Origin: Blautia schinkii DSM 10518
GTDB lineage: Bacteria > Bacillota > Clostridia > Lachnospirales > Lachnospiraceae
Reading direction: 5' to 3'
DNA: 64,000 nucleotides
NCBI GenBank assembly: GCA_000702025.1
Contig: JNKJ01000003.1
Span: 186,001-250,000, forward strand
The notes beneath the pieces are model-generated. The model saw only the letters and a list, made by a program, of their open reading frames with translations. It did not search any database and was not told the DNA's origin. Position 1 is the stretch's first letter. Every line of letters starts with the position of its first letter. Shown here in pieces: positions 35,315 through 44,500 of the stretch. The position numbers and the translations under genes were made by a program.

Positions 35315-36059
35315 TCAGATTGGTTTCCCCCTCATCAAAATTGTAGACTATATCTGCCCTATATGCGTCCAATAAAAGTTCCTCTTTTTTTCCGTTTGAA
35401 ATAAGATCTTGCTCTGCCATTTTTTCAACCTTGCGGATATATTCCCCTGTAGTAAAATATTGTTTTGTTTTATCTGTTGGAAAATATAAGCCTTTACCGT
35501 ATCCCAGCCTGGCAGCCTCAGTAGAAACTTTAATCGTTTTATATTCTTCTGCCGCGGAGGCACTGAGCAGATTATCACACACCAACCGATGGAGCATTGC
35601 CTGATGACTCACTTGAAAAAATTGCTCCGCTTCAATCACTCTTTCGAGATTCCACTTGGATTTATCGTACTCGTACTCCAGTAATGCATCATACGGCATC
35701 AATAAATAGCTTGCAAACCGGTCTGCTTCGCGTTCCGATTCAGATTTGTCATTATTCATACTCATACTACAAATTACCCGCTTGATATTCTCTTCGTATA
35801 ATACATGATATAATTCATGTGCCAAGGTAAATCTTTGTCTACCGATAGATGTCATTGAATTCAAACAAATAATAATATCCCTGCTTTCTTTTGTGCACAT
35901 GCCGCTTATTCGAGGTGAAAGAGGATATTGTACTAACGTGATTTTCTTATCTTTCCACCCATTTACAATGGCAAAGATGTCGATTGGGGAATATCCGTCC
36001 TCATTCCACATTCTTCGGGTTCTTAAAGCTAATGAATTTAATTCCTGTACTGTTCTCAT
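35307..36059 (-). CDS. ImmA/IrrE family zinc metallopeptidase
   Basis: 250 aa. The zinc motif is in RFTLAHELYHVLYEENIKRV (HExxH) with a downstream acidic ligand in ESEREADRFASYLLMPYDAL, exactly the ImmA/IrrE pattern. N-terminal RRMWNEDGYSPIDIFAIVNG is typical too. Such peptidases cleave XRE repressors (ImmR in ICEBs1, DdrO in Deinococcus). Its 5' end overlaps the XRE gene by 4 bp (ATGA) and its 3' end overlaps the PIN gene by 8 bp, pointing to translational coupling and a shared function. Confidence 0.88.
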   Translation of the reverse strand: MRTVQELNSLALRTRRMWNEDGYSPIDIFAIVNGWKDKKITLVQYPLSPRISGMCTKESRDIIICLNSMTSIGRQRFTLAHELYHVLYEENIKRVICSMSMNNDKSESEREADRFASYLLMPYDALLEYEYDKSKWNLERVIEAEQFFQVSHQAMLHRLVCDNLLSASAAEEYKTIKVSTEAARLGYGKGLYFPTDKTKQYFTTGEYIRKVEKMAEQDLISNGKKEELLLDAYRADIVYNFDEGETNLND

Positions 36060-36394
36060 AATGAATCTCCTATCATCTCATTCATATAGCGGATATTTAT
36101 TACGATTTTATTGATTGCAGCTATGCCTTGTAAATCTTCTGCCTGGATTCCATTCGAACGGAAGGCAAAATTCAACGGGATATACGAATCATCTTCTCCC
36201 ATCAAATATGAATCTGAACATCCAAACAAATCACAAATCTTTTCTATCAGAGTAACGTTCAAACTTCTTGTTCCGTTCTCCAGCTTTGTAATCATCGACT
36301 GGTCAACATTTAAATATTGAGCCAATTGTTCCTGAGTTATTTTACTCTCTTTCCTAAGTTGCTTTAGTCGAATATATTTTGTACTATCTTCCAT
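36056..36394 (-). CDS. XRE-family transcriptional regulator
   Basis: 112 aa. A Cro/CI helix-turn-helix occupies about residues 8-62 (LRKESKITQEQLAQYLNVDQ, SMITKLENGTRSL). The remainder (FRSNGIQAEDLQGIAAINKI) has the extension seen in XRE partners of ImmA-type peptidases. Probably autorepresses the operon and is the target of the neighbouring metallopeptidase. RBS AGGAG before the ATG. Promoter region 36395-36500 is very AT-rich. Confidence 0.88.
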   Translation of the reverse strand: MEDSTKYIRLKQLRKESKITQEQLAQYLNVDQSMITKLENGTRSLNVTLIEKICDLFGCSDSYLMGEDDSYIPLNFAFRSNGIQAEDLQGIAAINKIVINIRYMNEMIGDSL

Positions 36395-36598
36395 TTTAAT
36401 ACTCCTCCTGATTTATAATGCAGGTTCTTATTATTTATCTTTATTATATGCCACCACAGTCATATTTTCAATATATTTCTTTTGAAATTTTATGACAATG
36501 TAAAATATTATTATTCCTGCTATACAAAACAGCCACATTCAGAGTGCTGTTCTGCACACTAAATGTGACTGTTTCTAAATTTTGATACATATTTCCGC

Positions 36599-37291
36599 TC
36601 AATCCATTCCCATATGGAATTTCCCCAGAAACTCCTTCATCCTCGCATTTCCCGAAGAAAACACCTCCTGAGGCGACCCTTCCACCGCAATGACCCCCTG
36701 ATCCATAAAAATAATCCTATCGGAAATATCCTTTGCAAAACTCATCTCATGCGTCACGATCACCATAGTAATATGATCCGCCGCCAAGTCCCTAATAACC
36801 TTAAGAATCTCCCCCGTAAGCTCCGGATCCAGTGCCGAAGTCGGCTCATCAAAAAACAAAATCTTCGGATTCATGCACAACGCCCTGGCGATTGACACAC
36901 GCTGCTGCTGTCCTCCCGAAAGCTGAAACGGATAAGCATTCTCCTTCTCCGCCAGCCCCATCTTCTTAAGCAGCTCCCGCGCCTGCGCGTATACCTCATC
37001 CTTCTTCCTTTTCTGCACCTTCAAAGGCGCATCCACAATATTCTTCATCACAGAAAAATGCGGAAACAAGTTAAAATTCTGGAACACCAGTCCGACCTCA
37101 CCCTGTTTCACGATTTCCCCCGCATCCGGCTTCTCAAGCCCCGTAGCACACCGAAGCAGCGTGGACTTCCCCGACCCCGACGGCCCGATAATACTAAGAA
37201 CCTCCCCTTCCTCCACCTCAAGAGAAATATCCTTAAGCACTTCCAGATCATCAAAACTCTTCTTAATATTCTTCATCTCAAACAACTTCAT
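36599..37291 (-). CDS. Polar amino-acid ABC transporter ATP-binding protein (GlnQ type)
   Basis: 230 aa from ATG 37291, after GGGAGG. Walker [14 protein letters not shown]-loop [17 protein letters not shown], signature [20 protein letters not shown], Walker [15 protein letters not shown] and H-loop IVTHEMSFA. Energises uptake with the permease (37550-38200) and binding protein (38362-39228) upstream on the same strand. It is separated from the permease gene by an unusual 258-bp C-rich gap. Confidence 0.92.
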   Translation of the reverse strand: MKLFEMKNIKKSFDDLEVLKDISLEVEEGEVLSIIGPSGSGKSTLLRCATGLEKPDAGEIVKQGEVGLVFQNFNLFPHFSVMKNIVDAPLKVQKRKKDEVYAQARELLKKMGLAEKENAYPFQLSGGQQQRVSIARALCMNPKILFFDEPTSALDPELTGEILKVIRDLAADHITMVIVTHEMSFAKDISDRIIFMDQGVIAVEGSPQEVFSSGNARMKEFLGKFHMGMD

Positions 37292-37549
37292 ATTATATAT
37301 CCTCCCGGCCATTCCAATCCCAACCAAATATCCTACAGCCCAAATCTTCGGTCACTTCACCCCCAACCAAATCCTCGGCCATTCCTATCCAAAACCAACC
37401 ACCTACCGCCTCCCCCCCCCCGGCCCCTTTAGCCCCAACCAAAACCCCGGCCATTCCATCACAAACGACACCCTACATACCTATACCACCCCGGTCACTA
37501 AAAAAAGCCCGAAGGGTGTGCAGAGGGACCGGGGCTTCGGTCCCTTTGC
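37292..37549 (-). other. C-rich gap with terminator-like hairpin inside the amino-acid ABC cluster
   Basis: The plus strand is strongly C-rich and G-poor, with a run of ten C near 37415 and three copies of CGGCCATTCC (about 37307, 37376, 37448). Close to the permease stop, minus-strand AGGGACC...GGTCCCT forms a hairpin, and AGCCC..GGGCTTTTTTT (ending near 37503) resembles a terminator, so ATPase expression may need readthrough or a separate promoter. No gene supported. Confidence 0.5.
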
Positions 37550-38200
37550 TTATCTGTAATAGTTCAACTTCTGTTCCACCTTATCCATCACAACCGCTAC
37601 GATCAAATTAAAAATATAGTAGAAAACCGCCGCAATTATAAACGGCATCATAGTGGTCTGTGAGCTTGCAATCTGCTTGGCTATCGTAAACATTTCCGCC
37701 ACCGCCACCACAAAGGCAAGAGATGTATCCTTAACCAGCGTGATTACCTCATTTGTGACGGACGGCAGTATCCTCTTTATTACCTGAGGAAGAATAATTC
37801 GGAAAAAGGTCTGAGGTTTGTTATATCCTAAAATTTTAGCAGCCTCGTACTGCCCCACCGACATGGATTCTATCCCGCCCCGATAAATCTCAGCAAAATA
37901 TGCGGCATAATTAATTGCGAAGGCAATAAATACCGCAATTAATCTATACCCCATTGAAATACTAATACCGAAAATAAAATAAGGTCCAAAATATACCACC
38001 ATCAACTGCAGCATCAGCGGCGTGCCGCGCATAATGGATATGTATGCGGTCACAATTCCCCGGACAACAGGGTTCTTAGACATCCTGCCAAAACAAATAA
38101 TCAGCCCCAACGGCAGGGAAAACAACAGGGTTACAAAAAAAATCTCTACAGAAACCAGCATTCCACCTGCTAGTTGCTGCAGCATTACACTTAAACTCAT
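37550..38200 (-). CDS. Polar amino-acid ABC transporter permease (HisM type)
   Basis: 216 aa with about five membrane helices. N-terminal GGMLVSVEIFFVTLLFSLPL, then SIMRGTPLMLQLMVVYFGPY, and the EAA loop VGQYEAAKILGYNKPQTFFR followed by IILPQVIKRILPS, as in the HisM/GlnP family. Lies 161 bp after the binding protein gene, with a hairpin between. Substrate (glutamine, cystine or other) not deducible. Confidence 0.92.
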   Translation of the reverse strand: MSLSVMLQQLAGGMLVSVEIFFVTLLFSLPLGLIICFGRMSKNPVVRGIVTAYISIMRGTPLMLQLMVVYFGPYFIFGISISMGYRLIAVFIAFAINYAAYFAEIYRGGIESMSVGQYEAAKILGYNKPQTFFRIILPQVIKRILPSVTNEVITLVKDTSLAFVVAVAEMFTIAKQIASSQTTMMPFIIAAVFYYIFNLIVAVVMDKVEQKLNYYR

Positions 38201-38320
38201 GGTATTCCTCCTTATTGCCCACAGTTTTCGGGCATATTAGTATGCTTTGGAGCTTCCTCCCCAATATCTCTCACATGGAACAATGTCGCTGTACCGTGTA
38301 TATTTTTATAAAGCGCACAA

Positions 38321-38342
38321 AGAGTCCGGCAATCCGGACTCT
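38321..38342 (-). promoter_or_regulatory. Hairpin between amino-acid-binding protein and permease genes
   Basis: AGAGTCCGG and CCGGACTCT are perfect arms around CAAT, 20 bp past the binding protein stop, followed by TTTGTG on the minus strand. Likely stabilises or partially terminates the upstream message. Confidence 0.7.
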
Positions 38343-38361
38343 CAGTATTCATGTCATGATA

Positions 38362-39228
38362 TTATTCTGCATCAGCTTCTGTATCTGCAGCATTTGCTTC
38401 CTCGTCCGCCGCTGCGTCTGTTTCTGCTGCATCGGCTTCCTCGTCGCCCAGGCACAATCCAGCTACATCGTATTTCTCCACAAGCTTATCAATCTCTCCT
38501 GCTTCATATAGCTTCATGACCTCAGCCCACACAATATCCTTCAGTTCTTCATTCCCTTTCTTAAATCCAATTGCATACTGCTCACTCTGGAATGGTTCAT
38601 CAAGAATAATGTATTTGCCTTCTTCCCGCTGTGCAATCTGGTATTTTGCCACACCAATATCTACTGCTACTGCATCAGCAGCCCCTGAATCAATATTCAT
38701 AAATGCAGTATTGTAATCAGGATTCTCTGTAAGAGAAGCAAAGCTGTCTGCCCATTCTTTATTTTCATCATTGCCCAATGCTTCCAAAGCGGCAGAAGCG
38801 GCCTGTACTACTACATTCTTACCAGCCAGGTCAGCAAGCTTCTCAATGCCGGAATCTGCAGCTACAACCATTACCTGCTCGTTATTCAGATAAGGATCAG
38901 ACCATGTATAGTCATCTTCACGTCCGTTGATAGTAAAACCATTCCAGATACAGTCAATATTTCCTGAATTAAGCTCCATGTCCTTGGAGTCCCAATTAAT
39001 CGGGTTCTTGATTAATTCCCAGCCAAGATTGTCACATACCAACTGCGCAGTGTCCAAGTCAAAACCTACATATTCTCCATTTTTGTCCTTAAATCCATAA
39101 GGCGGATACTCCGCATCAAATCCAACTGTCAGGGTCTTGCTCTCCGCATCCGCATAAACTGTCACTCCGGACACCATACCAAGTGTCATCACTGCCGCCA
39201 TCATCACTGCAACTGCTCTTTTTTTCAT
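38362..39228 (-). CDS. Amino-acid ABC transporter substrate-binding protein
   Basis: 288 aa from the ATG at 39228 (AGAGGAG site inside the longer reading). Signal peptide MKKRAVAVMMAAVMTLGMVS ending at VYADA without a lipobox Cys. The SBP_bac_3 fold is clear: LTVGFDAEYPPYGFKDKNGE, YVGFDLDTAQLVCDNLGW, DCIWNGFTINGREDDYTWSD, VAVDIGVAKYQI. The last 28 residues are an Ala/Glu/Asp-only tail (EEADAAETDAAADEEANAAD), unusual for the family. First gene of the cluster; a perfect inverted repeat lies upstream at 39288-39319. Confidence 0.9.
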   Translation of the reverse strand: MKKRAVAVMMAAVMTLGMVSGVTVYADAESKTLTVGFDAEYPPYGFKDKNGEYVGFDLDTAQLVCDNLGWELIKNPINWDSKDMELNSGNIDCIWNGFTINGREDDYTWSDPYLNNEQVMVVAADSGIEKLADLAGKNVVVQAASAALEALGNDENKEWADSFASLTENPDYNTAFMNIDSGAADAVAVDIGVAKYQIAQREEGKYIILDEPFQSEQYAIGFKKGNEELKDIVWAEVMKLYEAGEIDKLVEKYDVAGLCLGDEEADAAETDAAADEEANAADTEADAE

Positions 39229-39287
39229 AATATATCTCCTCTTTTTCAATGTTTTCGTTGTTGTATCACGTAGTCACTCTACCACGT

Positions 39288-39319
39288 GAAAGTGTATGGT
39301 AATCGTACCATACACTTTC
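39288..39319. promoter_or_regulatory. Perfect 14-bp inverted repeat upstream of amino-acid ABC cluster
   Basis: GAAAGTGTATGGTA (39288-39301) and TACCATACACTTTC (39306-39319) flank ATCG. It is 60 bp upstream of the binding-protein start and 90 bp after the preceding stop, with no T-run, so an operator or a leader hairpin is more likely than a terminator. Confidence 0.6.
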
Positions 39320-39408
39320 CTAACTGTCAAGATGAAGATATTAATTTATCCGAAAAATATGAGACTGCCGTAACGTTTCAGACATGTGTGCACATCTCTG
39401 CGGAACCG

Positions 39409-40191
39409 TCACGACCCGGTACTTCTATGATACTCCCGTGTAAATTCCTCCAACATCCCATCAATATGCTGGGAGTACACCGGCTGGGCCGGGCGTTTGG
39501 CGAAGTGTTCAAGCTCGGTTTTAATCTCCTGGCGCATTTCTTCCTCCACGGATAGCTCGTTGAGCTTGCTCTCGTATTCAATGGGAGTCCGTATACTGTG
39601 GTAAGCCAGCAGGTAGGTTTTCAGAGCCTTTTGGCTCCGGCCGCCCTCATAGGCATTGCAGAAGCACTCCAGCGCCTTTTCCATCTGAAAAAGATAGCTG
39701 TAGGCGCAGCCGAGATTATGGTACACACCTTCGGTAAGACCTTCGCGTATTTTTTCCAAATCCTCGCGTTCAAGGAGCTTTTGGTACACGCGGATGGCAT
39801 TCACATACATGCCGTTATCCATAAGCGCGTCTCCTTTACGCTTCTCCCTCACAGCAGGAGCCTCAGCATCGAGCTTTGCAAGCTGGGCATTGAAGGTACG
39901 CAGCTCCTCATAGGATAAATAATTGATTTCTTTAAATATAGGATAGAGCACATCCTCTGCACTTGCGAACTTGCCCATATGGGGCCGGAGCTTAGCTGCA
40001 AGCCTTGGCAAATCCAGCTCCTCCTGTATCCAGGTGCACAGATTCTCATTGATGATGGTCTTGTCCACCAGATAAAGGTTGTGGTACAGGTAATAGCAAA
40101 GCTCCTCCAGAGAATAAATATTCGTACTGATATTCTCAATAAAATACGGCACCTCTGCCTTTTTTGTCTGACATAAAATATATCCGCTCAT
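39409..40191 (-). CDS. Helical repeat (TPR-like) protein of the DUF5716/DUF5717 operon
   Basis: 260 aa, no signal or membrane segment. The first 110 residues include ISTNIYSLEELCYYLYHNLY; residues about 120-200 look like TPR hairpins (GDALMDNGMYVNAIRVYQKL; YHNLGCAYSYLFQMEKALEC; ALKTYLLAYHSI). It is the last gene of a three-gene run, 12 bp after the actin/Hsp70-like gene. I believe this arrangement is recurrent in Lachnospiraceae. Function unknown; a scaffold or partner of the ATPase is plausible. Confidence 0.7.
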   Translation of the reverse strand: MSGYILCQTKKAEVPYFIENISTNIYSLEELCYYLYHNLYLVDKTIINENLCTWIQEELDLPRLAAKLRPHMGKFASAEDVLYPIFKEINYLSYEELRTFNAQLAKLDAEAPAVREKRKGDALMDNGMYVNAIRVYQKLLEREDLEKIREGLTEGVYHNLGCAYSYLFQMEKALECFCNAYEGGRSQKALKTYLLAYHSIRTPIEYESKLNELSVEEEMRQEIKTELEHFAKRPAQPVYSQHIDGMLEEFTREYHRSTGS

Positions 40192-40203
40192 CTCAAGCCT
40201 CCT

Positions 40204-41451
40204 CTACCACTGCACAGATTCTTTCCAAACTTTACCGCTGCCCGGGAACATATCACCGAAGCCTAAATCCTTCACAATAATCTGGCAGTCCTTTGGTGAC
40301 AAATAAACAAGCTCCACAGAAAGGCGTGTAGTCTTATTCGGCCGCTTCGGAAGTCCTGGAAGTGACATTGCCACTCGTTTTTTCTCCTGCTCTCCCATAG
40401 TGCTCACCACGAAAACCAGCTCTTGCGTATCGTCGAGAATCAACTCGCAATAAGATTTACACTCATACCAGTTATTTCCCGCCTCAATAAAAGAATAATA
40501 GGTAGGCGAGCCCATGACGCGCATATCCATTCCCACATCAGTCAGGACAAGAGACTCGCTGAGATAACGGTATCCCTTGAGATTTTTATTTTCAAGCTTC
40601 TCCTTCCCTGCGGCGCAGGCTCCTTTTGCAAACAGGTTATTGCCATAGAACACCTTACGTTTTTGGTGACAGAGGAGCTTCACGGACTGCTCAGCCCACT
40701 GCTGGTCAAAGCCCTCGCCAGTGATCTGGATACTGGAATACAGCTCCGTACCCAGTGTTTCCTGGATAAATTTACTGTATTCCATATCCCGGAGCCCTGG
40801 TTCATCACTAAGCTTAGTGGTCACTGCTGGCTCGAGCCGCACAAGTATCGGCCTCGTAGAACCGTTTTGCGACAGCTTGCGGAAGCTGACACTCTCCGGA
40901 GTAAACGCATACCACGCCACACTCCTGTTCCAGGTTTCCCGCTTCTGGGTAAGGGCATAATAATAAAAGCTCTCACCGTAGTCCAAAAGCATATATTTTT
41001 CTTCAGGAAAACCGAGAGAACGGCATGCCTTCTGTAGATTTTCCACCTGCACACGGCTGAGGGACGGAGCGGTAATGATAAGACATTTCGTATTCTTTAC
41101 AATTTCCATCACACCCAGGAATTTAAGCATTCCCTTAAGGAAGCAGGCAAGCAGCTCCCAGGGTGCTTTATCCTCGCCTTCCACCTGCACAGGCGCTTCA
41201 CCCTCGCAGACCTCATACAGCTTGTCGATCATGATGCCGCCCTTTTCCCGGGCAAAATACTCGGCTTCCAGACCCACGCAATAATCTCCCTGCTCCACTC
41301 TCCGGCAGAGACAGGTGGGCGCCTCAAACTGGCTTGCCCCCACCTTCATGGAGATGGAACGCGGCTCGTCGGCCTTGCGGTCATAATAACAAATCTGCGA
41401 ATATTCTTTTCCAAAGTCGATTCCAACTATCAAGTCACGGATTTCATTCAT
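40204..41451 (-). CDS. Hsp70/actin-fold ATPase-like protein (DUF5716 type)
   Basis: 415 aa from ATG 41451, after AAAGGAAG (another ATG lies 18 bp upstream). N-terminal RDLIVGIDFGKEYSQICYYD is a phosphate-1 loop of the actin/Hsp70 superfamily. CLIITAPSLSRVQVENLQKA and YMLLDYGESFYYYALTQK continue the fold, and the C-terminal part contains LVFVVSTMGEQEKKRVAMSLP. It resembles the family I know as DUF5716. No chaperone substrate domain of DnaK is present. Lies 46 bp below the DUF5717 gene. Confidence 0.72.
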   Translation of the reverse strand: MNEIRDLIVGIDFGKEYSQICYYDRKADEPRSISMKVGASQFEAPTCLCRRVEQGDYCVGLEAEYFAREKGGIMIDKLYEVCEGEAPVQVEGEDKAPWELLACFLKGMLKFLGVMEIVKNTKCLIITAPSLSRVQVENLQKACRSLGFPEEKYMLLDYGESFYYYALTQKRETWNRSVAWYAFTPESVSFRKLSQNGSTRPILVRLEPAVTTKLSDEPGLRDMEYSKFIQETLGTELYSSIQITGEGFDQQWAEQSVKLLCHQKRKVFYGNNLFAKGACAAGKEKLENKNLKGYRYLSESLVLTDVGMDMRVMGSPTYYSFIEAGNNWYECKSYCELILDDTQELVFVVSTMGEQEKKRVAMSLPGLPKRPNKTTRLSVELVYLSPKDCQIIVKDLGFGDMFPGSGKVWKESVQW

Positions 41452-41515
41452 CTTCTGCTTCCTTTTCATTTATCTGTATGTCGTAACTGTCCAGCACCTT
41501 CACGGTACTGTATGT

Positions 41516-44500
41516 CTATACTTCTCTCTCAATGACAAACATCTCTTTCACATACTGCTCCTGTCTCAGATATTGCTTCATTTTAGCGATTACCTCCTGA
41601 TCCTTCTCAAGCCTTCTGGCGGAAAGAATCTGGTTGATCAGCTGGTATTTGCTCACGGGCGCTCCCTCTACCTTATTCATGGTGATCACACGTTCCGCTA
41701 TCTTACGGCTCTTGCCGTTTTCATCCACCTGGAAATAATAATGAAGCGTTTCTCCATAAAAGAGAGTAAATGTCTTGGTAAAAATACCTTCATAAATATT
41801 GCGCAGAGGTTCGCTTTTGTATTCTGCCTCCAGGCCAAGACCTGTGTCCAGTGAATAATACAGCGTCACCCTGGCTTTGGGGCTTGCATGAAACTCCACA
41901 TAGGTTTTGTCGTCAAGCTGGTAAGGGCTTAACAATTCAGGCGGCAGCTTACGGAAAAAGGCAAAGGCCATTCCCTGCTTCGTGCATTCCTCCAGAAGCT
42001 CCTTCTTCATATCCAGATATACACCCTTGCTGTCCTTCTCCTTGGACAAAGCCTTCAAAAGAGCGAGACGGCACACAAGATTCACCGGCCATTTTCTGGT
42101 AAACGCATGCTCCAGACATTCCCTCACAAAAGCGCTCATCGGGAATTCACGCACAAACACGCCGTACGCCACCTGTGTCAAATACGCGCCGATAATCCGT
42201 TCCTTGCCGGACTGCTTCACGTACGCGTCAAGTACATTTTCTCCTTCCTTTCGGAAATCGGAGGTAAACATCAAAAGTCCGAGCAAACGTTCCTCTAGAT
42301 CATAAGTATCCATCTCAAAGCCTCTGGCGCTTTTCCAGATTGAAAAAATCTCGTCCACCGGCCCAAATCGGTATTTCATCAGATATTGTAAAATGACTTC
42401 ATCATATTTGCCGCTGCGGTACACCTCAGAAGCAAGGGCAAGCAGCTCCTCATCCTCCGCCATTTCACAGCGTATGATCATTCTGCTGGTAAGCTTGAGC
42501 AGGCTTCCCATTTCAAGCCCCTCAAATCCGAATTCTTCGATGATTCCAAGCGCCTGGGTAAACAGCCCTCTTGTTATCAGGGTTTCCAGCAATGTCTCAC
42601 GGTCAACCATGGCATATTCCCGGAAGTCCATTTTCTTAAGGTAATCATCCAAATCCTCACCATGTACATGGGATGCATAATAGTCAAGGATTTTTTTGCG
42701 CACCTGGCTCTTATAATTCTCTGTGAACGCATCGGATTTCACAAGCTTCTGGAAAATCTCCAGATTATCACGGTCCAGAGACACGGACTCGCAATAATGA
42801 AGCAGAACGCCGGGCTCTGCTGTGCCCGCCTTAAGGACCGCGGGTACCATCTCACGCTCATCCATCAGCTTTTTCACATTGAAATCAACGGTGGCTGCAT
42901 AGCGGCGCTGCTTCTCATCCTGGAAAAGGATAACCGCGTCTTCTGTGTAAATGCGCGGATAAGCAACTCCCTGTACACAGGGATAAATCTCCTCCCGTTC
43001 CATCTGGTCATGACGGACGATGATATGGCGGATTTTCTTATCATCACAGTACAGACGGCAGGTAAACATCCTGCGGGCAACTGCCTCCGCCTCCTCGGTG
43101 GTGGCCGGATTGCTCAGGAACTCCTGATAGATGGCAGCGTAGCTCTCGTTCATACGCCCTTCCGCCAGCTTCTGTGCCGCGAAAGTCTGCATGCTTTCCT
43201 TGTAGCTCTCATAGGTCTGAGGCTCCTGCGCACGGTTACTGATCACACTTGCGTAAATATATGCTTTCTTCGCATCCCCCAAGGTGGTGCTGTTGTATGT
43301 AAAATACATCAGAAGCGGCTTCGGCAATTCTCTCTGGTAGGTCGTGTCCAGGGTCTCCACGTAATACTCAAAAAGTCTGGTAAGCCGCAGGCCATGCTCC
43401 ACAGCCAGGGAAAACCAGCGGAAATACTCGTTCCTCCGGGGATTTCCTTTCATAATATATTTACAGATTGCTTCCAGGGTGTCCTCCGACGGAAACACTT
43501 CATAGCCCATTGTCATAGCCCGGTAAAGGCTCTGATTAAAGCTCTTCTCATATCCGGAAAGATAAGCAAAACGCATTGACAGCTCCTCTGTAAGAAGGCC
43601 TTCCTTACCTGCAAAAAGGAATACCTGTGCCCAGAAGCTGCTCAACCTGTGAAGCAGCGACATATCCTTGCAGATATATTTCCAAGCCTCCAGATACAGA
43701 AGCGGACTTCTGCAGCCGCGCTCAAACTGCTCCTCCATCATGAACACTGCCTTAGAAGGAGAGCTGGTGACAGCCGGATCTGTCTTTAAGAGAATCCAGA
43801 AAAGCTGAAAGCTGTCCTCCTTCTGCATATAGAAATTCTGTATCCTTCTGAGAGCCTGCGCCTTGTCTTTGTAAAGTCCGGTAAGTGTACAGAGATATAA
43901 GTACACACCTGCGAACTCCAAATCATCTTTAGAAAAAGATTTGTCCTGGTACTTACGCAGAATCTCCGACGCGGCCTCATCGTTTTCCTCCAAATGAAGA
44001 AGATAGGCCTCGTACATCTGATATTCCGGATAATCGCAGCCGGATTCCCAGAGCTGGTTCAGCTCAAAATGGCTGCTGCCTGCCCAGGTCTTAAAATCCA
44101 TCTTATTACAGCAGTAATCCAGATAATCTCTCACCAGAGTAAGCTTATGCTGCTTTTCCCCAATGTTCATATTTACCTGGACCTTGGAACTTTTTGACGC
44201 GGTTATCTGATAGACAAGCTCCTGATACGGACTTTTTACAAGAATCTGGCCGAACTGGTTCCCACTGCCGAGCTTGTCCTTATGTATCACAAAATCCACC
44301 TGATAGCTGCTGCCGATGAAATCCTCCTCGGTAACTACACGCTTGCCCACCTCGAGGAAGCTGCCCCTGGTTTCAATATCCAGCCGCAGATGCCCCCAGC
44401 CGCTTCTCTGCACGGCAAAGGACTCCTGGATGGACTCCCGCACTTCGTAGAACTTAGCTCCCGGAGTTTTCAGCGAAACCGTAATCTTCTCCTTCTCACC

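Noticed and set aside
37058..37559. Two overlapping proline/asparagine-rich plus-strand frames
   Set aside because: They are antisense to the ABC ATPase gene and run through the C-rich spacer; no RBS and no recognisable domain.
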